DNA of 64,000 nucleotides from Echria macrotheca (Eukaryota > Ascomycota > Sordariomycetes > Sordariales > Schizotheciaceae): the NCBI GenBank assembly GCA_030411725.1, contig MU839843.1, forward strand, positions 496,001-560,000, given 5' to 3'. Both the position numbers and the translations under genes were made by a program. Of this stretch, positions 22,159 through 34,407 are shown piece after piece (position 1 is the first letter of the stretch; every line of letters starts with the position of its first letter). The notes beneath the pieces are model-generated. The model did not search any database and was not told where the DNA came from. It worked only from the letters and a program-made list of their open reading frames with translations.

Positions 22159-23733
22159 ATGAAACCGGTCAAGCGAGTCGCCGTGATAGGGGCCGGCCCG
22201 GCGGGGGCTATCACTGTCGATGCTCTGGTCCGAGAAAAGATATTTGACCGGATCCGGGTATTCGAGCGGCGGGAAGGTCCGGGAGGGTGCTGGTAAACAT
22301 TTTTGTATTTGTTAAAGATCAACGAATAAGCACTAACAAGACACAAAAGGATCGACGACAACCAGCCATCACCCCTAATCAACCTCACCTCCCTCGCCTC
22401 AGAAGAAACCGCCAATCCGCCGCTCCCCATCCCCTCAACTTTGCCAGTCTACACACCTCGGTCCCTTCAGCCGCGATACGCCGAATCATCCGTCTACCCC
22501 TACCTCGAGACCAACGTCGTCGACTTGGCCATGCAATTTAGCGACGAACCCATCCCCGCTGAGCGCTCTGCCCAATCCATCGCTGTGCACGGAGAAGACA
22601 CACCGTTTCGACACTGGACCGTGATACGACGGTACATCTCAGACTTATTCACACGGAAGGGATACAACGACCTTGTGTCGTACAACACGAGCGTCGAGCT
22701 CGTCGAGAAAATCGGCGATGAGTGGAAAGTGACTCTCCGTCGCGAGGAAGGCGAAAAGGATTACTGGTGGGTTGAGTGGTTCGATGCGGTGGTCGTCGCG
22801 GCAGGAAGATATTCGGTTCCGTATATCCCCGCCATCCCAGGTCTGGAGGAGTGGCAGACGGCCCGGCCGGGAAGTGTGCTGCATAGTAAGCAGTATCGAG
22901 GGCGGGAGCAGTTCAAGGGGAAGGTGAGAACCCTATTCTACTTCTCATGTAGAGTGTCTGAACGCTCTGGATGGGGGAAACTAACAACAGATCTCAAACA
23001 GAACGTAGTCGTAGTAGGCGCCTCCGTCTCAGCAGCCGACATCGCGTTTGACCTCGCCCACAACCGCACCGCCCTGCTGCCAGTCCACACCATCACCCTC
23101 GGCCGCACGGCCAACCTCTACTTTGGCCTCGACGCCTTCGACCATCCCAGCATTACGCAGCACCCATCCATCGCCACCATCGACCCCCCTTCTTCTCCCG
23201 ACGGAAAAGCAACAGTCCACCTCTCTGACGGCACCTCCATCCCCGATGTCGACAACATAATCCTCGGCACCGGGTATACCTGGTCCCTCCCCTTCCTCCC
23301 ATCCGTCGACATCACCCGGCACAGAATCAGGGGACTATATCAGCACGTCGTCTACCGGTCCGACTCGACACTCCTCTTCGTTGGCGCCGTCGGGACGGGA
23401 CTGACGTTCAAGATCTTTGAGTGGCAGGCTGTCCTGGCGGCACGGGTTCTAGCTGGTCGTGTGGAGCTTCCATCTACAGCGGAGATGAAGGAGTGGGAGG
23501 ATGAGAGGGTCAGACGAAAGGGGGACGGGGCGGCATTCAGCATTGTGTTTCCGGACTTTGAGGACTATTTCGAGGAGGTTAGGAAGTTGGCGGGGGATGG
23601 TGAGGAAGGCGTTGGGAGGAAGTTACCAGCTTTTCGGAGGGAGTGGGTCGAGGCCTTTATGGAGGGGCATGAGAGGAGGAAGAGGATGTGGAGGAGGTTG
23701 AATGAGGAGGCGAGGAGGGACATGGGCCGGTGA
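22159..23733 (+). CDS. Flavin-containing monooxygenase (FMO-like)
   Basis: Three exons, 22159-22292, 22350-22923, 23002-23733, give 479 aa. The FAD-binding motif GAGPAG is at residues 10-15 and the GGCW after it spans intron 1. The second dinucleotide motif (VVVVGASVSAADIAFDLA) is preceded by LHSKQYRG, matching the FMO layout HSxxY...FxGKxVxVVG, and ILGTGY is the ATGY-type motif. Such enzymes use NADPH and oxygen to oxidise N or S centres. Introns have CACTAAC and ACTAAC branch sites; the second is 78 nt, so the frame stays open if unspliced. The substrate is unknown. No membrane segment is evident. Confidence 0.88.
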
Positions 23734-25771
23734 GGGTAGGGGTTGCGTCGGGGGGTCGGAAAAGGGGAAATGCCCTGCGTGGTGTGAACGGATGGGCAGT
23801 CGTATTGTACATGGTGGCTATCATGGAGAGCCGATGCGTGGATGTTCAAGTCCCGATGGTTATGGATTCGTAGAAACTAGACTTAGACTGAGCGGATCAC
23901 CGTCGATCTACCAATGCCAAGTTCTCTGACAGCATACCCACCTCCCTACTTGCTTTATTTTCTTACATGGTGCGGGCCCCCCACTCATATAGGTAACGGA
24001 GTGTCCGCGGACCAGATAACGGTAGTATAACGGTAGTGGTACCCGTCTACCAAAGCGGAAGATGCGGCGAGCAAGCCCTCATGGGAATAGTCATGCCAGC
24101 ACTAGGGACTTCATAGAGACATGAACTACAGCGAAACAAGAGCTAGAACATTCGTCCAACGCACAGGGAATACTGCGTGCTCTCGCGCACTGTGTCTTTC
24201 CCAGAGATGCATCCACTAGTAAGAATTAGAGCCTCTTCCAACCTAAAGGGAGGCGATATCGAAGAGTCGTATCGACGCGGTCTACAGGACTGTCATGAGC
24301 TAGGTCTCCCGATGCTCCGCGCTGTTCCGCGGGCAGCGTGGGTACAACCATGGTAATGTCTCTCTCATAGATAGTCTCGGCGGAATTCCACTATAAAGTC
24401 CACTGCGAGCATCACACTAGCAGACCAAAGCGAAAGCCATGGCGTCCAAGACAAAAAGGCACATGATCATCTCGATCGAGCCAGCAGCTCGCGGCAAGCG
24501 GACCCGGCCCTCCACGCGCACACGCACACGGGGAACAAGGAAGACCAGACAGACCCTGCAGATCTATTTCGAAACACGACACCTTCAGTCCGAGACGCCT
24601 GCGGGATGTTCTCCGCGTCCGAGCTTGGCATGCGAGACCGCCAACGCAATGCGACATGGTTGCTGGGAAAGCAAGGGAAGAACAAAAAAAAAATCGAAGA
24701 ATCGGGGAGGTTGGAAGATTCTGTGACCAACGTGGAAACCACGGTTCGAATCACAGCACGCCCCCAGGTTGCAGATGCTGCTGCACGAGCAAAAAATAAC
24801 CGCGCCACTCGAACACTTTTTTTCCTTCCATCGTCTGTGCGGATGCATGCCCGCCACCCCCGGAATGTTCCCAGCCGTGTTCTGTCGAGGTGTGTGAGTG
24901 GTCGATCCGACTGGCCGAGGGGCGGGCGTGGGTGGCCGCTCGGACGGCGGACGGGGGACGGGGCGAGAACGGGCGGTTCCATCTTGGCCCTTCCGAACGT
25001 CGGTAACGACCGGGCATGGCTTCCCCGACGTCTGTTCGCGGCGTCTAATATTATCCTGTCCCGCTCGGTGAGAGCTGCCCTTGTAACCTATGGTACATTT
25101 TCTTTACCCATCGATTCCAACGGTTTTACTGACCGGCACAGTCAAAAGAACGACAGGACTAAAAAGTTATGCAGATTCGACTAACCGGATGATGTGATTT
25201 GATTGACTCGCTCGGCTTGTTGGCACTTATTGGTCATGGATGCGCAAGCGCGGGCAGAAGCCTGCCGTGTCGGCAGTTGCATCTGGTGTCCTTGCTGGCA
25301 CCTCGTCCCGATTGCTTCGGCTCAAGCTCCCATCTGGACATAGGTCCCCCGGCCCAATATCAGCTGCAATACCACATCGCCATGTCGCCGACCAACCAGT
25401 CCAACCACCCATGTCGGCGAACCTGCAGAACAGCAAAACCGTACCAAACAAAAGGCCTTTTCTATTCGGTCCCCCATTGGCAAGCAATCTTAGTCAGGAC
25501 TGCATAATGGACGCTTTCGTCTCGTCTTTTCCAGAAGGAATGGAACCATTTACCCGAACTGTCTCTGCGGTGTAACGCTCCGCGGCAGATTGCCGCCAGA
25601 CGTGGAAACAGACCTAGGTAGGTAAGGTACCTAGGTATTCATTCCCATGTCAAGTCGGGGGAGTATTAAAGAGAGAGCAAGCTCCGCGCTGCTCCACTTT
25701 CTTCCCGCCGGGCTTCAGGACGTTTCATCCCAGGTTTTTTTGTCCCATAGTGAGGTAGCAGACGATTCACC
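23734..25771. other. Intergenic, about 2 kb
   Basis: No gene supported. Around 25612-25640 lies a CCTAGGTAGGT/AGGTACCTAGGT cluster, a motif that recurs elsewhere in the window. A pol III B-box-like string at about 24744 has no tRNA fold. Confidence 0.5.
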
Positions 25772-27560
25772 ATGAGCGAGCCAGAGCATCACTCTACCGA
25801 AAAGAACGGCTCGGCCGTCGTTGCCGAGAACGACGCCACGGCCAAGGCCAAGCAGCTCCACGAGTTCCAGGAGGAAGAGGGCTATGTCATCGACGTCGAC
25901 ACCGAGGCCGCCAGCACCGAGGCCGGCCGGCCCAAGGTCGCCAAGGACGGCCATACCCGGCTGATTCCCCAGCCCAGCGACGACCCGAACGATCCCCTCA
26001 ACTGGTCTTGGGGGAAGAAGCACCTGATTCTGTTTACCATCTCGTGGGCTTCGTTCCTGCCCGACTATGGCAGTGCCACTGGAGCCGTCACGTTGATTCC
26101 GCAGGCCATGTACGTTTGTCGAATAGGAGTGATAGGAGACAGAAAAGCTGACCAGTGGCAGAGAATGGAACACCGATCCCGACACGGTCAACCACTCGCA
26201 GGCGGGTAATGTGTTTATGCTCGGTGCCGGCGGTGTCGTCGGTAAGTTTCTTTTTCACAGAAACTTGAGAAATGCTGACGGGTGCAGTGGTGTTGTTGAG
26301 CGCCTACTTCGGCCGTCTCCCGATCGTCTTCTGGTTCCTCATCGGATCGTCCGCCACGGCCGCCTGGTGCGCCGCGGCGACCAGTCTGGACTCGTTCACC
26401 GGCGCCCGTGTGCTCAACGGCTTCACCTCGACTGTCGCGCAGGCCGGTGGTCTGATGTTTATCCAGGACATTTTCTTCTTCCACGAGCGCGCCCGGAAGA
26501 TCAATATCTGGTCGTACGTGTTTTCTTGAAGAAAAAAAAAAAGAAACGGAGAGGTCAAAAAGCTTACATTGGACAGATCCTTCATCATCATGAGCCCCTA
26601 CGTCGGCCCGCTCCTGACGGCTTTTATGACCATCACAAAACCGTGGCAGGTGCCGTTCTGGGTCTACTTCGCCATGAACATCCTCGCCCTCGGTCTTGTC
26701 ATTGCTTTCCTGCAGGAGACGTACTATGACCGCACGATTCCTGCGTCCGAGCAGCCCGCTAAGGGGAGCCGCGTTGGACGGCTTATCGGCACCGCGCAGT
26801 TCAAGTCGCGACACCTGCGGAACACGTTCGGCCAGGCGTGCTGGCGGACGGTGAGCGTGCTGATCAAGCCGACCATTCTGCTCTCGTGTCTGTTCTACTG
26901 CATGGTAAGCGCTTCCATAACGAGTAAAAGAACAGAAAAATACTGACAGGTCAGACCTTCGCGTGGGCCGTCGGCATCAACACGACGCTGGCCCTCTTCC
27001 TGACGCCGCTGTACGACTTCGGACCGAAACAGATCGGCTTCTTCTACTTCACCCCCGTCGTGGCCGTCACCTTGGGCGAGGTCATCGGCCACTGGCTGCA
27101 CGACGCCAACGCGAAGCAGTACATCCGCTCGCACAAGGGCCACTTCGAGCCCGAGGTGCGTCTGCGGGTGGTGTATCTGTCCATCCCGCTCGTGATTATT
27201 GGTCTCGTCCTGTTCGGCCAGGCGATGCAGGATGCATGGCACTTTATGGCGACGGCCGTGGTGTGGGGACTTTATGTTTTCGGTATGATGATCACGACCG
27301 TCGCGCTCAACAGCTACTGCCTGGACAGCTACCCCGAGGCGTCGGGCGAGGTGTCTGCCTGGCTGAACTTCTCGCGGACTGTGGGCGGCTTCATCATCAG
27401 CTACTTCCAGGTGACGTGGGCGACGGCGCAGGGCACCAAGCTCAGTTTCGGCATCCAGGGCGCCATCTGTGCGGCTTCGATCGTGCTGATTATTATCTTG
27501 CAGATCTGGGGCAAGAGGATGAGGGTCTGGGCTGGACCGCTCAACTTCCACACGACGTAG
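25772..27560 (+). CDS. MFS transporter, 12-span DHA1-like
   Basis: Five exons, 25772-26109, 26162-26241, 26288-26513, 26577-26904, 26955-27560, give 525 aa. A hydrophilic N-terminus of about 85 residues ends in the fungal signature LIPQPSDDPNDPLNWSWGKK before the first span. Loop 2-3 carries AYFGRLPIVFW and the family motif RVLNGF follows. About 12 hydrophobic segments are visible with a central cytosolic loop (ETYYDRTIPASEQP). Related proteins export drugs or polyamines or import small metabolites; the substrate cannot be read from sequence. Intron 1 has two in-frame acceptors (CAG at 26155 and 26161) that would add or drop Gly-Arg; the branch site favours the second. Confidence 0.9.
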
Positions 27561-29129
27561 ATATATCTGTGGACAGATGGGGACGAGGATATATAGTGGG
27601 TGTGAAATTGATGTAATTGGGAGCTTGCTTGTCTTGTTCATCACATGTAAAATAATGCGTGAATGCGTGAAATGCGTGAAATGACGCGTGAATTTCTGTT
27701 AGCGCGAGCGAACGCGTGAACGCGTCGAGGTTGTTGACGCGACGGCACGTGCAAGGCAGCGAGCAAAACCGTAAGGCAAAAAGAATCGTTCGCAGACAGC
27801 CTCACACAGATTCGCAGCCACCAGTTTGCGGTAACCTGGTGATCAGTCAGGTACCTGGTAACTGACGGGCACTCTACCTCCGTGCAAGCGGTAGGAACTG
27901 TCTGCGTCCAAAGCTGAGATCGACCTTGCGCCCCTATCATGCAGCCAGACACCGTCAAGAGGAATCAGTCTTTGCTCAGTCCCCGACCTGACATGGAATC
28001 GAACCGAAGACCCCTTCTCCCAGCATAGCACCGTCCAGTAGTCCCAGTCTTTCCCACCGGCCGGAGTGACGAACGATTGGCGACTGCGCCAGCACAACCG
28101 CAGGTATGCTGGCGCCGTCCGTTGAGGACTTGACTTGCTGAATTTCCTCATATTTCCTGGTCCAAATGTGTCTGTTGGTGTGTTGGTGTCTCGCCGCGCG
28201 CGTGTTGTGTCCGAGTCGCGTGAAAAGGGGCAAGGCGCGTGTTGAGGCTGGACCCTCACGACACGCACCACCTCGGGGCCCCAACTTTGCACTAGACAGC
28301 GAAGCCAATCCCTTGCACTCTTCTAGTATTCTTGATAATTTTTTGGTGTTTTTTCCATCTTTTCCCGCCGACCCCAGCCCCCAGGCGCAAAAAAAATGAT
28401 GATTTTTTCAACCACCGCGCGCCCCTATTCTCAACATTTCTCGTGCACCTGCAGCAATAAACACTTCATAACCTCATGACAATGCATTCATTCTCATAAT
28501 AATTTGAGATACCGCCTACCGTCGTCGGTTTTCTTTGTCCTTGCAGCGTCTCAACCCAAAGTTGCTAGGTAGGGAAAAGGGATGCAAACGCAGACAAACA
28601 AACCTGGACAGACAGACAGACACCAATCACTTCACCCCATGTGCATCCAATGCAGTACGACCGCCAAGACTCATTTCGTCCCTACCCGTGCGGGTTAATA
28701 TCGATACCGCGGGCTGTAAGCCAAACCTGCTCGTTCATGCTCGCCCACGCGACCACACGACCTTACCCGAGAGGACCCGACCAGTCGGACAGTTGTTTGG
28801 GCTTTGGACATCTCAACCCCACGCATCTGCTATTGTGTACGATTGTCGGAGTTCCGTCGCCGACTCTGCTGGAGGGTATCTCGAGATGCATTGAGCATGT
28901 TTTCAGCGGAACTGACGAATGGCCGAGCGGCCCTTCCGCGATCCTTCCCAGAGAGTTCAATTTACAGTCCGACCCTCATCGGGGGTTTCCCCGCGATAGC
29001 ATCATAGTATCAACCCAACTTCAAGAGGTATATAAAACCGCCATGTCAGCAAGTCATCCCAAATCCAGTCAGAGTCAGAGCAGAATCCTACCCCTTTCTT
29101 CGACGAACCTCTGGAAATCCTGATCAAAA
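27561..29129. other. Intergenic, about 1.6 kb
   Basis: Between MFS and DJ-1 genes. Contains the GCGTGAA short repeat (next entry). A TATA-like TATATAAAA lies near 29030, about 100 bp before the DJ-1 start. Frames of 119 and 160 aa at 28535-29123 are not supported. Confidence 0.5.
27654..27724. repeat. Short tandem repeat of GCGTGAA
   Basis: At least five imperfect copies of (AAT)GCGTGAA follow each other just after the MFS 3' end. Simple repeat; no function inferred. Confidence 0.6.
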
Positions 29130-30207
29130 ATGGCTCGGTTATTCACTTTTCCTCTATTGGCCCTCTGGACATGTCTCTCCATGTCAACAGCCCTCACACC
29201 AGACCAAATCGCCAACGGCAACCGTAACATGACCGTCGGCTACGTACGTCCCCATCCCCCATGCCAATCCCCATCCCCACCAAGCACCACAAACCACCCC
29301 TAACCCACCTCCAGATCCTCTACCCCGGCTTCACAATCCTCGACGTCTTCGGCCCCCTCCAATTCCTCAACGACGTAAGCCCCTCCCCCCCACCCCCAAA
29401 ATTCCCCAAACTAACCCCCATCCCCATCCTCACATGTATACAGCTCTCCTACACCTTCCCAATAACCCTCTCCCTCATCGCCACCTCCCTCTCCCCCGTC
29501 ACCTCCCGCCCGCCCAATCACCACCTCCCCGACGGTTCAACAATGGACATGTCCCACGCCTTCGATCTCCACCTCCTCCCCACGCACACATTCACCACCG
29601 CCCCCCCGCTAGACATCCTCATCGTCCCCGGCGGCGCCGGCGATCTGTCTTTAATCGAACACGCCGACCGGTCCATCGAGTCCTTCATCGCCTCCCGCTT
29701 CAACTCTACCTCTTATATTCTGTCCGTCTGCTCGGGCGCCGGCTTCCTCGCGCGCGCGGGCGTGTTGGACGGCCGCCGCGCGACGGCTACCAAATCTGTG
29801 TGGGCGGGGATTGTGAAGTACGGACCGAAAACGGAGTGGGTGGCTAGTGCTAGGTGGGTGCGGGATGGGGATGGGAAGGTGTGGACTAGTTCGGGGGTGA
29901 CGGCGGGGATGGATATGATGGTTGCTTTTTTGAGGGAGGTGTATGGTGAGGAAAAAGTGAATGGGGTGGTTAATGGGGCGGAGTATGTGCCGCATACTGA
30001 TTCGCGGTGGGATCCTTTTTCGGTTTTGTTCAAGGTTTGTTTTTCTCTCTTTTTTTTTGTTTTGTTTCGTACAGCCTCAAGTGAGAGAGGATTGTGGGTG
30101 TGAAGTACCTAGGCTAATGCGTGTGTGGGTGGTAGGTCCCTGGGGCGGATATGAATATGTCTCTTACCGAGACTGTTGGGCCGCTGCCGTCTTTCCCCGA
30201 GGAGTGA
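29130..30207 (+). CDS. Secreted DJ-1/PfpI family protein
   Basis: Four exons, 29130-29243, 29315-29374, 29444-30034, 30136-30207, give 278 aa. The start MARLFTFPLLALWTCLSMSTAL is a signal peptide. The DJ-1/PfpI fold shows as ILYPGFTILDVFGPLQFL, then LDILIVPGGAGD, and the nucleophile elbow SVCSGAGFLARAGVLDGRRAT with Cys154. The family includes glyoxalase III, isonitrile hydratase-like enzymes and proteases; isonitrile hydratase-like is the nearest by the DVFGPLQ and CSGA context. A secretory signal on this fold is seen in fungi. Introns are 71, 69 and 101 nt; two start GTACGT and GTAAGC, the third GTTTGT. Confidence 0.86.
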
Positions 30208-30904
30208 GCGGGATGTTCATTTTGTGGGAGAGACGTCTTGGTGCTGACTTTATGAATGGAATCGCGGACGGTGGTGCTAGGCCTCATGTATTGTACCATG
30301 TGTTATGTTCAAGTTTATTCAGACATACCATGGTGTCGGGAGTGGTGTGATAGGTGAAGCGTGCATTCCAATCCTGGAAGCTTGGATAGCTATGTACGGG
30401 GCCTCGTAAGGGCTCTTCTGAACCCGAAACGCCTTGTGTTTACTACATTTTAGTCTCGGTCAGTTCTACATAATTATTTGTCTTGAACACGTTGATGTTC
30501 TCGGTGATTCCTCTCTGTACGGCTGAAGGCTTCCGTACTGTCGTGGTCCCGCACAAAGTGAAAGTGCTAGTTTGTATCCTTTCATTCGTGGGAAAAACAG
30601 GGTCATGTCACCTTGAGAGACAATTTCCGGCGGAGTGTTATTACTGCAGAATACAAGTAAACAAAAGAAAAGCGGCCGGGCTTTTGCTAGCCCCCTCAGC
30701 AACATGTCACTTCGCCGGCAGAACCAAATACAGCACGACGATAGCCCTGTTAGGACAATATAGATACCTACACCGCATTGGAAAATACCGAAAATAAAAA
30801 AAATTTGGTGGGGACAGAGTTGAATAAGACGTTGGACGGGGATGGGGGGGCTGGACTCGTACTCATAAAAAGGGGTTGCACACCCCTACGAAAAAAGGAG
30901 AGTC
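30208..30904. other. Intergenic
   Basis: 700 bp after the DJ-1 gene. No gene supported. The end of this stretch (about 30890-30904) holds the T-run that would terminate the minus-strand tRNA-like unit. Confidence 0.45.
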
Positions 30905-31310
30905 TGGGCGGGCTGGGATTCGAACCCAGGTCTTTCAATGAACGCTAGGGATGAAAATGGAATGAAATCAACGCTGATTACGCTCACGGAACACGCTTGA
31001 CCACTGCGCTACCCGCCCTCTTGAATTTTCGGTACAAGGGGTGGTGTGGTTTGAGTTCTTCTACCCCGGTCCCTTCTGATGTTTTCGCGAGGCTTGCATG
31101 CTCAGTGATGTACACGGGCCATTCTATTTTAGATATTGCCACGGGGATAGTAGGTAAGCATGCATGTGCGAACTTGGTTGGATGGATTTGTTCTTGATAT
31201 TCACAGCCGGGAATGTGTCTTTTGCTACCTGGCTGGTTAACGTAGAGAATGTGGAAAGGAGCCGAAACCAAAACAAGATGTCGTCATCCAATCTTTCGTC
31301 AGTCATAAGT
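30895..31310 (-). repeat. Duplicated segment, copy 1 (inverted relative to 41.5-42.0 kb)
   Basis: Read on the minus strand, this segment matches 41500-42012 on the plus strand over about 400 bp, including GGCTCCTTTCCACATTCTCT and ATCCAACCAAGTTCGC. Both end in the tRNA-like unit. Confidence 0.75.
30905..31018 (-). tRNA. tRNA-like pol III unit 1 with insertion in the anticodon arm
   Basis: Acceptor arms GGGCGGG and CCCGCCC pair over 7 bp with discriminator A. D-stem GCGC/GCGT, T-stem CTGGG/CCCAG with loop TTCGAAT. Internal promoters are present: A box TAGCGCAGTGG and B box GGTTCGAATCC, and six Ts follow. An insertion of about 40 nt sits where an intron would be. The anticodon stem is poor (TTCCG against TTGAA) and no assignment satisfies U33 and purine-37 together: GAG gives U33 but C37, AGC gives G37 but G33. 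Either a pre-tRNA with atypical arm or a tRNA-derived pseudogene. Confidence 0.6.
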
Positions 31311-31429
31311 TATCCAATCGCGACCTGAAAAGTTTAACCGGCGTTTCTTATGTCATTCAAGAGGGAGAGAGGTAAAACACTGGCAAGCATGAATTCGTGA
31401 TCGTGTCAGAAAGCCCACCATCCACGCCA

Positions 31430-32947
31430 CTACTTCATGGTAAACGGCTGCGGCGACGTCGGCACAAGCGTGGCGCAACTGACGTGCGGCCAGGTGAGGG
31501 TGGCAAACATCAGATTGACGGTCTGTGTGTACTGGATCTGAACGCCGGGGACCTGGATCGTCTTCCACTCCTCGGGCATGCCCTTTGGTCCTGCGGTGAT
31601 GCTAAAGACGGGCGTGGGTGCCAGGCTGGGCTGCAGCTTGCCCTTGTTCAGATCGCCCGGGACCGAGACCTGCGGCATGGTGGCCCAGACCTCCTTCACC
31701 GTCTCGCCCGGCGCGAGTGGGCCCGGGACGCGGACGTCGTACAGGACGGTCTCGATGAAGAAAGTGCTCTTCATGAATTCGACGTTGGCGTTGGGCTTGA
31801 GGAAGGCGATGTTGCCGATGCCCTCGGTGCCTTCTTTTGGTGGGAGGGGGGGTTTCGGATCTTCCTTGGAGGTCATGTCAAGGGGTCTCGGTACGCTGGG
31901 ATCCCTGTCGTCGCCGGTCTTGACGGTGAAGGCGACGTGGTCGATGATGTTCAGGCCTTCGTTGGCCTTGTCGAGAACGAGGTTGGGGTTTTGAATGATT
32001 GCGGTTGTGATCCGACCTGTGCTATCCTCCTTCTGGTCGTTGAACTTGTCGAGGTTGGGCGGGAACCTCAACGTTTCGTTCTTCTGGTTCGCGTCCATTG
32101 ACTTGAAGGTGTCTATTGTGAACGGCTTATCCGGAGTCATCAGGTCGAAAGGTCTCGAGTCCACCTTGTATTTCTTGTGGAAATCTGGTTTACCCGGCTG
32201 CTTGTCTGTCAGCGCTGGAGCAACCCCCTGCGCATTGATGGTGGTGCCGTGAGGGATGGATGCCATGCGCACCACGGTGGGCTTGTCATCTGGCGCGTTG
32301 CAGGGTGGAACGAGGAGAAAGACGCCGGGCTCGAGATGGATTCCATTGGGTTTGTTGGTGGGGAGCCTGTCCCCCTTTCCGCTTGTCTCGTTGGTGACAT
32401 CCTGGACAGTTTGAAGATATGGTAAGCCATGCAGGTTGATGTGTTTCTGATCTTCGGAACCACGGTTGGGGATCTTTCCGAGGGTCGGGCCAAAGGTCCA
32501 CTGCTCTGTCGTCAAGTTGATTTGCAGGAAGTTATCATCCGGCCCGTCCCCATTCTTCAAATGGGCGATCTGGTTGGGCCGCGGGCGAAAAATCAAGTTG
32601 AAGCCGTTGCCGCCGTAAGAGCCCTTGAAAACGTCAAGAGGGAAGTCCAGTAGAGGCTCCCGGTACTGCTGGGCTTTATCGATCCCTAGCTGCGTCTTCA
32701 TCACGTCCTCGGAAGCGACCGCCTTAAGTTCAGGTGGGGCCGAAGGCTCCCCCAATAACAGACGTTGAGCGTGAGCAGCAGGAGTCTCGTCAAAGTCCGA
32801 GGTGCCCTCATCGACCGCTGTGTTGTCGGATGGGGAAAGCTCTGTACCGCGCCATTTGAAACCCTGGAGACCAATGACGGGCGCGGGGTTCGTGATGTTT
32901 CGTGGGGGGATGACGTTTCCGCCGGGGGTGATTTCGCCAGCAGGCAT
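31430..32947 (-). CDS. Conserved protein, 505 aa, possible beta-barrel ligand-binding fold
   Basis: Single-exon frame of 505 aa ending at 31430, starting MPAGEITPGGNVIPPRNI. I cannot place it firmly. Features: a Pro-rich N-terminus, FKGSYGGNGFNLIFRPR, then FLQINLTTEQWTFGP and, after a linker, GIHLEPGVFLLVPP and VVRMASIPHGTTINAQG. This order of beta-strand blocks recalls lipocalin or FABP-like haem-binding proteins also present in bacteria, but that is a tentative reading. No signal peptide or membrane span. The C-terminal half (about 290-505) is predicted mixed. Codon use is typical of the neighbouring genes. A 234-aa plus-strand frame over the same bases is a shadow. Confidence 0.75.
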   Translation of the reverse strand: MPAGEITPGGNVIPPRNITNPAPVIGLQGFKWRGTELSPSDNTAVDEGTSDFDETPAAHAQRLLLGEPSAPPELKAVASEDVMKTQLGIDKAQQYREPLLDFPLDVFKGSYGGNGFNLIFRPRPNQIAHLKNGDGPDDNFLQINLTTEQWTFGPTLGKIPNRGSEDQKHINLHGLPYLQTVQDVTNETSGKGDRLPTNKPNGIHLEPGVFLLVPPCNAPDDKPTVVRMASIPHGTTINAQGVAPALTDKQPGKPDFHKKYKVDSRPFDLMTPDKPFTIDTFKSMDANQKNETLRFPPNLDKFNDQKEDSTGRITTAIIQNPNLVLDKANEGLNIIDHVAFTVKTGDDRDPSVPRPLDMTSKEDPKPPLPPKEGTEGIGNIAFLKPNANVEFMKSTFFIETVLYDVRVPGPLAPGETVKEVWATMPQVSVPGDLNKGKLQPSLAPTPVFSITAGPKGMPEEWKTIQVPGVQIQYTQTVNLMFATLTWPHVSCATLVPTSPQPFTMK

Positions 32948-34407
32948 GATTTAAGGTGTTCAAGTGAAGATAGGAGTGGTCAAGAATGAAGTTGCTGGTG
33001 GTGATTGATTTCGAAAGACGCCTGGGAGAGTTGGAGCGTTCGTGAGTCTCGAACAAAAGGAGGGAGCGCGCAGTTGAGATATAGACACTGGGAAGTATCA
33101 GGACACCAGGCGCGACTAGCACTCCAGAATTCCTGGCTTTAATACTCGCTACATCCAACACACATATCATATACGGCATCTGACTTGGGGAGCGGACCAC
33201 AGGGCCGCTTGGAGGATGTAGCTATCGATGTAGCTATCATGTACACTGCTCGTATTTGCGGATGGAGCCTGTTAGGACCAGTGTCCAGTTCACATGCTGC
33301 GAGTTCTTCAACGAGGTTTGCGTGCAGGCACAGTGTAAGTCTGCGGAAAGGCGAGAATGTTTTGTGGCTGGCTGATGGCCGGCGGTACGACATGTCGAGG
33401 CCTGAGACACTTCTGTCTGTCTGGGGAGTTCGATAAGACGTAGTAAGATGATTGGTGAAAATAGCTAGTTGGAGTCAGTCTGGGGGAATCTCATGTGCAA
33501 CGAACGCTGTTTGTGGCTTGCTGAAACCGACCAACGTTCCAGACCTTCGCACTATTCTGAGAAGCCAACGGGCCGAAATGCAACTTCACGACTGAATCAT
33601 GTCGCACAAACACGCCTCGTCAGATCAAAAAGGCAACGATACAGTGGCAGGTGAGGGGTATATGCATTGTCTGACTGGCCGAAGCATCCCTCCTTCTCGA
33701 GGCAGAGTTATAGTTGGCGGACGCTGGTGGTCTGGCCCTTTCCCCGCCCTCAGGTCTGGGAAGGCTGTGCATTCCGTACGTACCGGGCGAGGTTGTGAAG
33801 AGCCGCAGAATGCAGCATGCTGCCGGCATTGTCACTTTATCGGGCGGTACCAATTGGATGGCCGTGCGTACATGTGGCGAGCTGAATCTGCTGGGACGCA
33901 GACAGGATCTGACTGGAGCTCATCTCATGGCACACGCCGTGGTGACAACTAGGAATTGCATAATGACCATGACCCCGCTTTCAAGTGTCCGACGACATGA
34001 GCCCGCATATGAACTATCTCTTCTCGAATCAGATGAGGCCGAAGTCGTGAGGTTCGCCGCGGGTAGACGATATCAGCCGGCCGAGCAGAATGTTGAGGTG
34101 GACATGGGACCCATCTTTTCAGAAGAAGTGCCTTGTCCAAGTGATTTTCAAGGCGCAGACTGGAAACGATGAACATCTCGCACTCTGCCGCGAGGGCGAG
34201 AACTATCAGAGCTCTGATGATAGCTGCGATATATGACCCCAAAGATACGAATAGAAACCGGATTGTGTTGTTATCTTCCATCCTGGACCTTCCTCCAGCC
34301 GTTTTCACCTTCACACACACACCATAGATCTATGGATCAGATCACCACACACACCCCCATCATATTGCTTTTCTCCCAACGAGGAAGACACACACCATGC
34401 CGCATCA
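32948..34407. other. Intergenic, about 1.46 kb
   Basis: Promoter side of the 505-aa gene and 3' side of the C39-like gene. Frames of 117-152 aa around 33600-34170 are not supported. About 34272-34370 is one copy of a dispersed repeat (see separate entry). Confidence 0.5.
34272..34370 (+). repeat. Dispersed intergenic repeat, copy a
   Basis: Shares ATCTTCCATCCTGGACCTTC, then CAGCC, TTTTC, ACCTTC, a TCTATGGAT block and CACACACCCCCATC with 61000-61107. Order and spacing are the same, with small indels. Confidence 0.65.

Noticed and set aside
24722..24765. B-box-like GGTTCGAATC
   Set aside because: Flanks do not form a T-stem, and no A box or acceptor stem is found at the right distance.
27970..28030. 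GGTTCGATTCC on the minus strand, tRNA T-arm-like
   Set aside because: Only two base pairs of the T-stem form and there is no matching acceptor stem.
28535..29123. Frames of 119 and 160 aa before the DJ-1 gene
   Set aside because: They overlap the TATA-like element and leader of the DJ-1 gene and have no coding character.
31397..32101. 234-aa plus-strand frame opposite the 505-aa gene
   Set aside because: Complementary-frame shadow with no recognisable domain.
33600..34172. Frames of 117 and 152 aa on the plus strand
   Set aside because: Overlapping frames of similar length without coding bias; promoter-type sequence.
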